From NCBI RefSeq assembly GCF_026616205.1, contig NZ_JANHGR010000001.1, forward strand, positions 1,736,001-1,800,000: 64,000 nt of DNA. Reading direction: 5' to 3'. Positions 63,928 through 64,000 of this stretch are shown piece after piece. The stretch comes from Halolamina litorea. GTDB taxonomy: Archaea > Halobacteriota > Halobacteria > Halobacteriales > Haloferacaceae. Under the pieces are notes generated by a model. It was not told the DNA's origin and ran no database searches. It saw only the letters and a list, made by a program, of their open reading frames with translations. How positions within the stretch are numbered: the first letter of the stretch is position 1; each line of letters begins with the position of its first letter. Position numbers and translations under genes: made by a program.

Positions 63928-64000
63928 TTACGCCATCCGCCGACGCACTCGCGTCCCGAGTACCCCTACGGCGCCGTAGAGCGAGAACCCGACGACGAAC
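63928..64000 (-). CDS. C-terminal end of a convergent membrane-protein gene (partial)
   Basis: The minus strand from the window edge reads FVVGFSLYGAVGVLGTRVRR and then RMA and a TAA stop at 63928-63930. Only 23 residues are visible; the hydrophobic segment followed by Arg residues suggests the last helix of an inner-membrane protein. It could be another subunit of the neighbouring transporter, but this cannot be decided. Confidence 0.55.
   Translation of the reverse strand, partial: FVVGFSLYGAVGVLGTRVRRRMA

Overview
The window is chromosomal DNA of a halophilic archaeon (class Halobacteria). The signs are high GC, strongly acidic proteins, many twin-arginine (Tat) lipoprotein signals, PGF-CTERM-type C-terminal anchors, bacterio-opsin-activator regulators and archaeal promoters. 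In most promoters a TATA-like box lies about 27 bases before the start codon, so mRNAs are largely leaderless. The genus cannot be fixed from the sequence. No rRNA, tRNA, CRISPR array or insertion sequence was seen. Most of the window is core or metabolic DNA.

Layout. 1-9158: a truncated amidohydrolase with a cyclase-family hydrolase, a rhodanese lipoprotein, two paralogous FG-GAP beta-propeller proteins flanking a two-winged-helix regulator, a large membrane protein, a small regulator and two conserved hypotheticals. 9158-16151: a complete peptide-type ABC importer, with a divergently transcribed binding protein. 16196-17591: a ParA-type ATPase with a small acidic partner and several inverted repeats. 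17801-22167: a Na/Ca exchanger, an S9 peptidase and an MscS channel. 22168-23629: an RHH-like protein and an internally deleted relic of an alpha/beta hydrolase. 23630-28366: two bacterio-opsin-activator-like sensors. 28687-41254: catalase-peroxidase, an HMCES/YedK protein, a split-plus-fused pair of membrane protein paralogs, an S9 peptidase, an XPD/DinG-type Fe-S helicase, DUF2391 and DUF6517-like proteins, a tiny zinc-finger protein, purD and arginase.

41351-51387 is a catabolic and uptake region: universal stress protein, MmgE/PrpD protein, acyl-CoA dehydrogenase, a mesaconyl-CoA-hydratase-like MaoC protein, a family-I CoA transferase, a TAXI-type TRAP transporter and an M20 amidohydrolase. 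Together they suggest import, CoA activation and hydration or oxidation of a short branched (possibly C5) dicarboxylate. 51564-52989 holds a DUF5805-like protein and a tyrosine recombinase.

53080-61916 is the most striking part. It contains a PQQ alcohol-dehydrogenase-type propeller whose metal site reads Glu242, Asn301, Asp343 and Asp345, the pattern of lanthanide-dependent enzymes. It is co-transcribed with an unknown protein and a Tat-exported DUF7282-like anchored protein, and it lies between two anchored multi-cupredoxin proteins that could take its electrons. A cation exchanger is adjacent. The window ends with a ThiY/NMT1-like ABC binding protein and permease and the tail of a convergent gene.

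A second recurrent pattern is short leaderless ORFs of 23-35 codons. Four start about 27 bases after a TATA-like box and end on or within a few bases of the next gene's start (7777, 17490, 25905, 37278), which suggests translational coupling.
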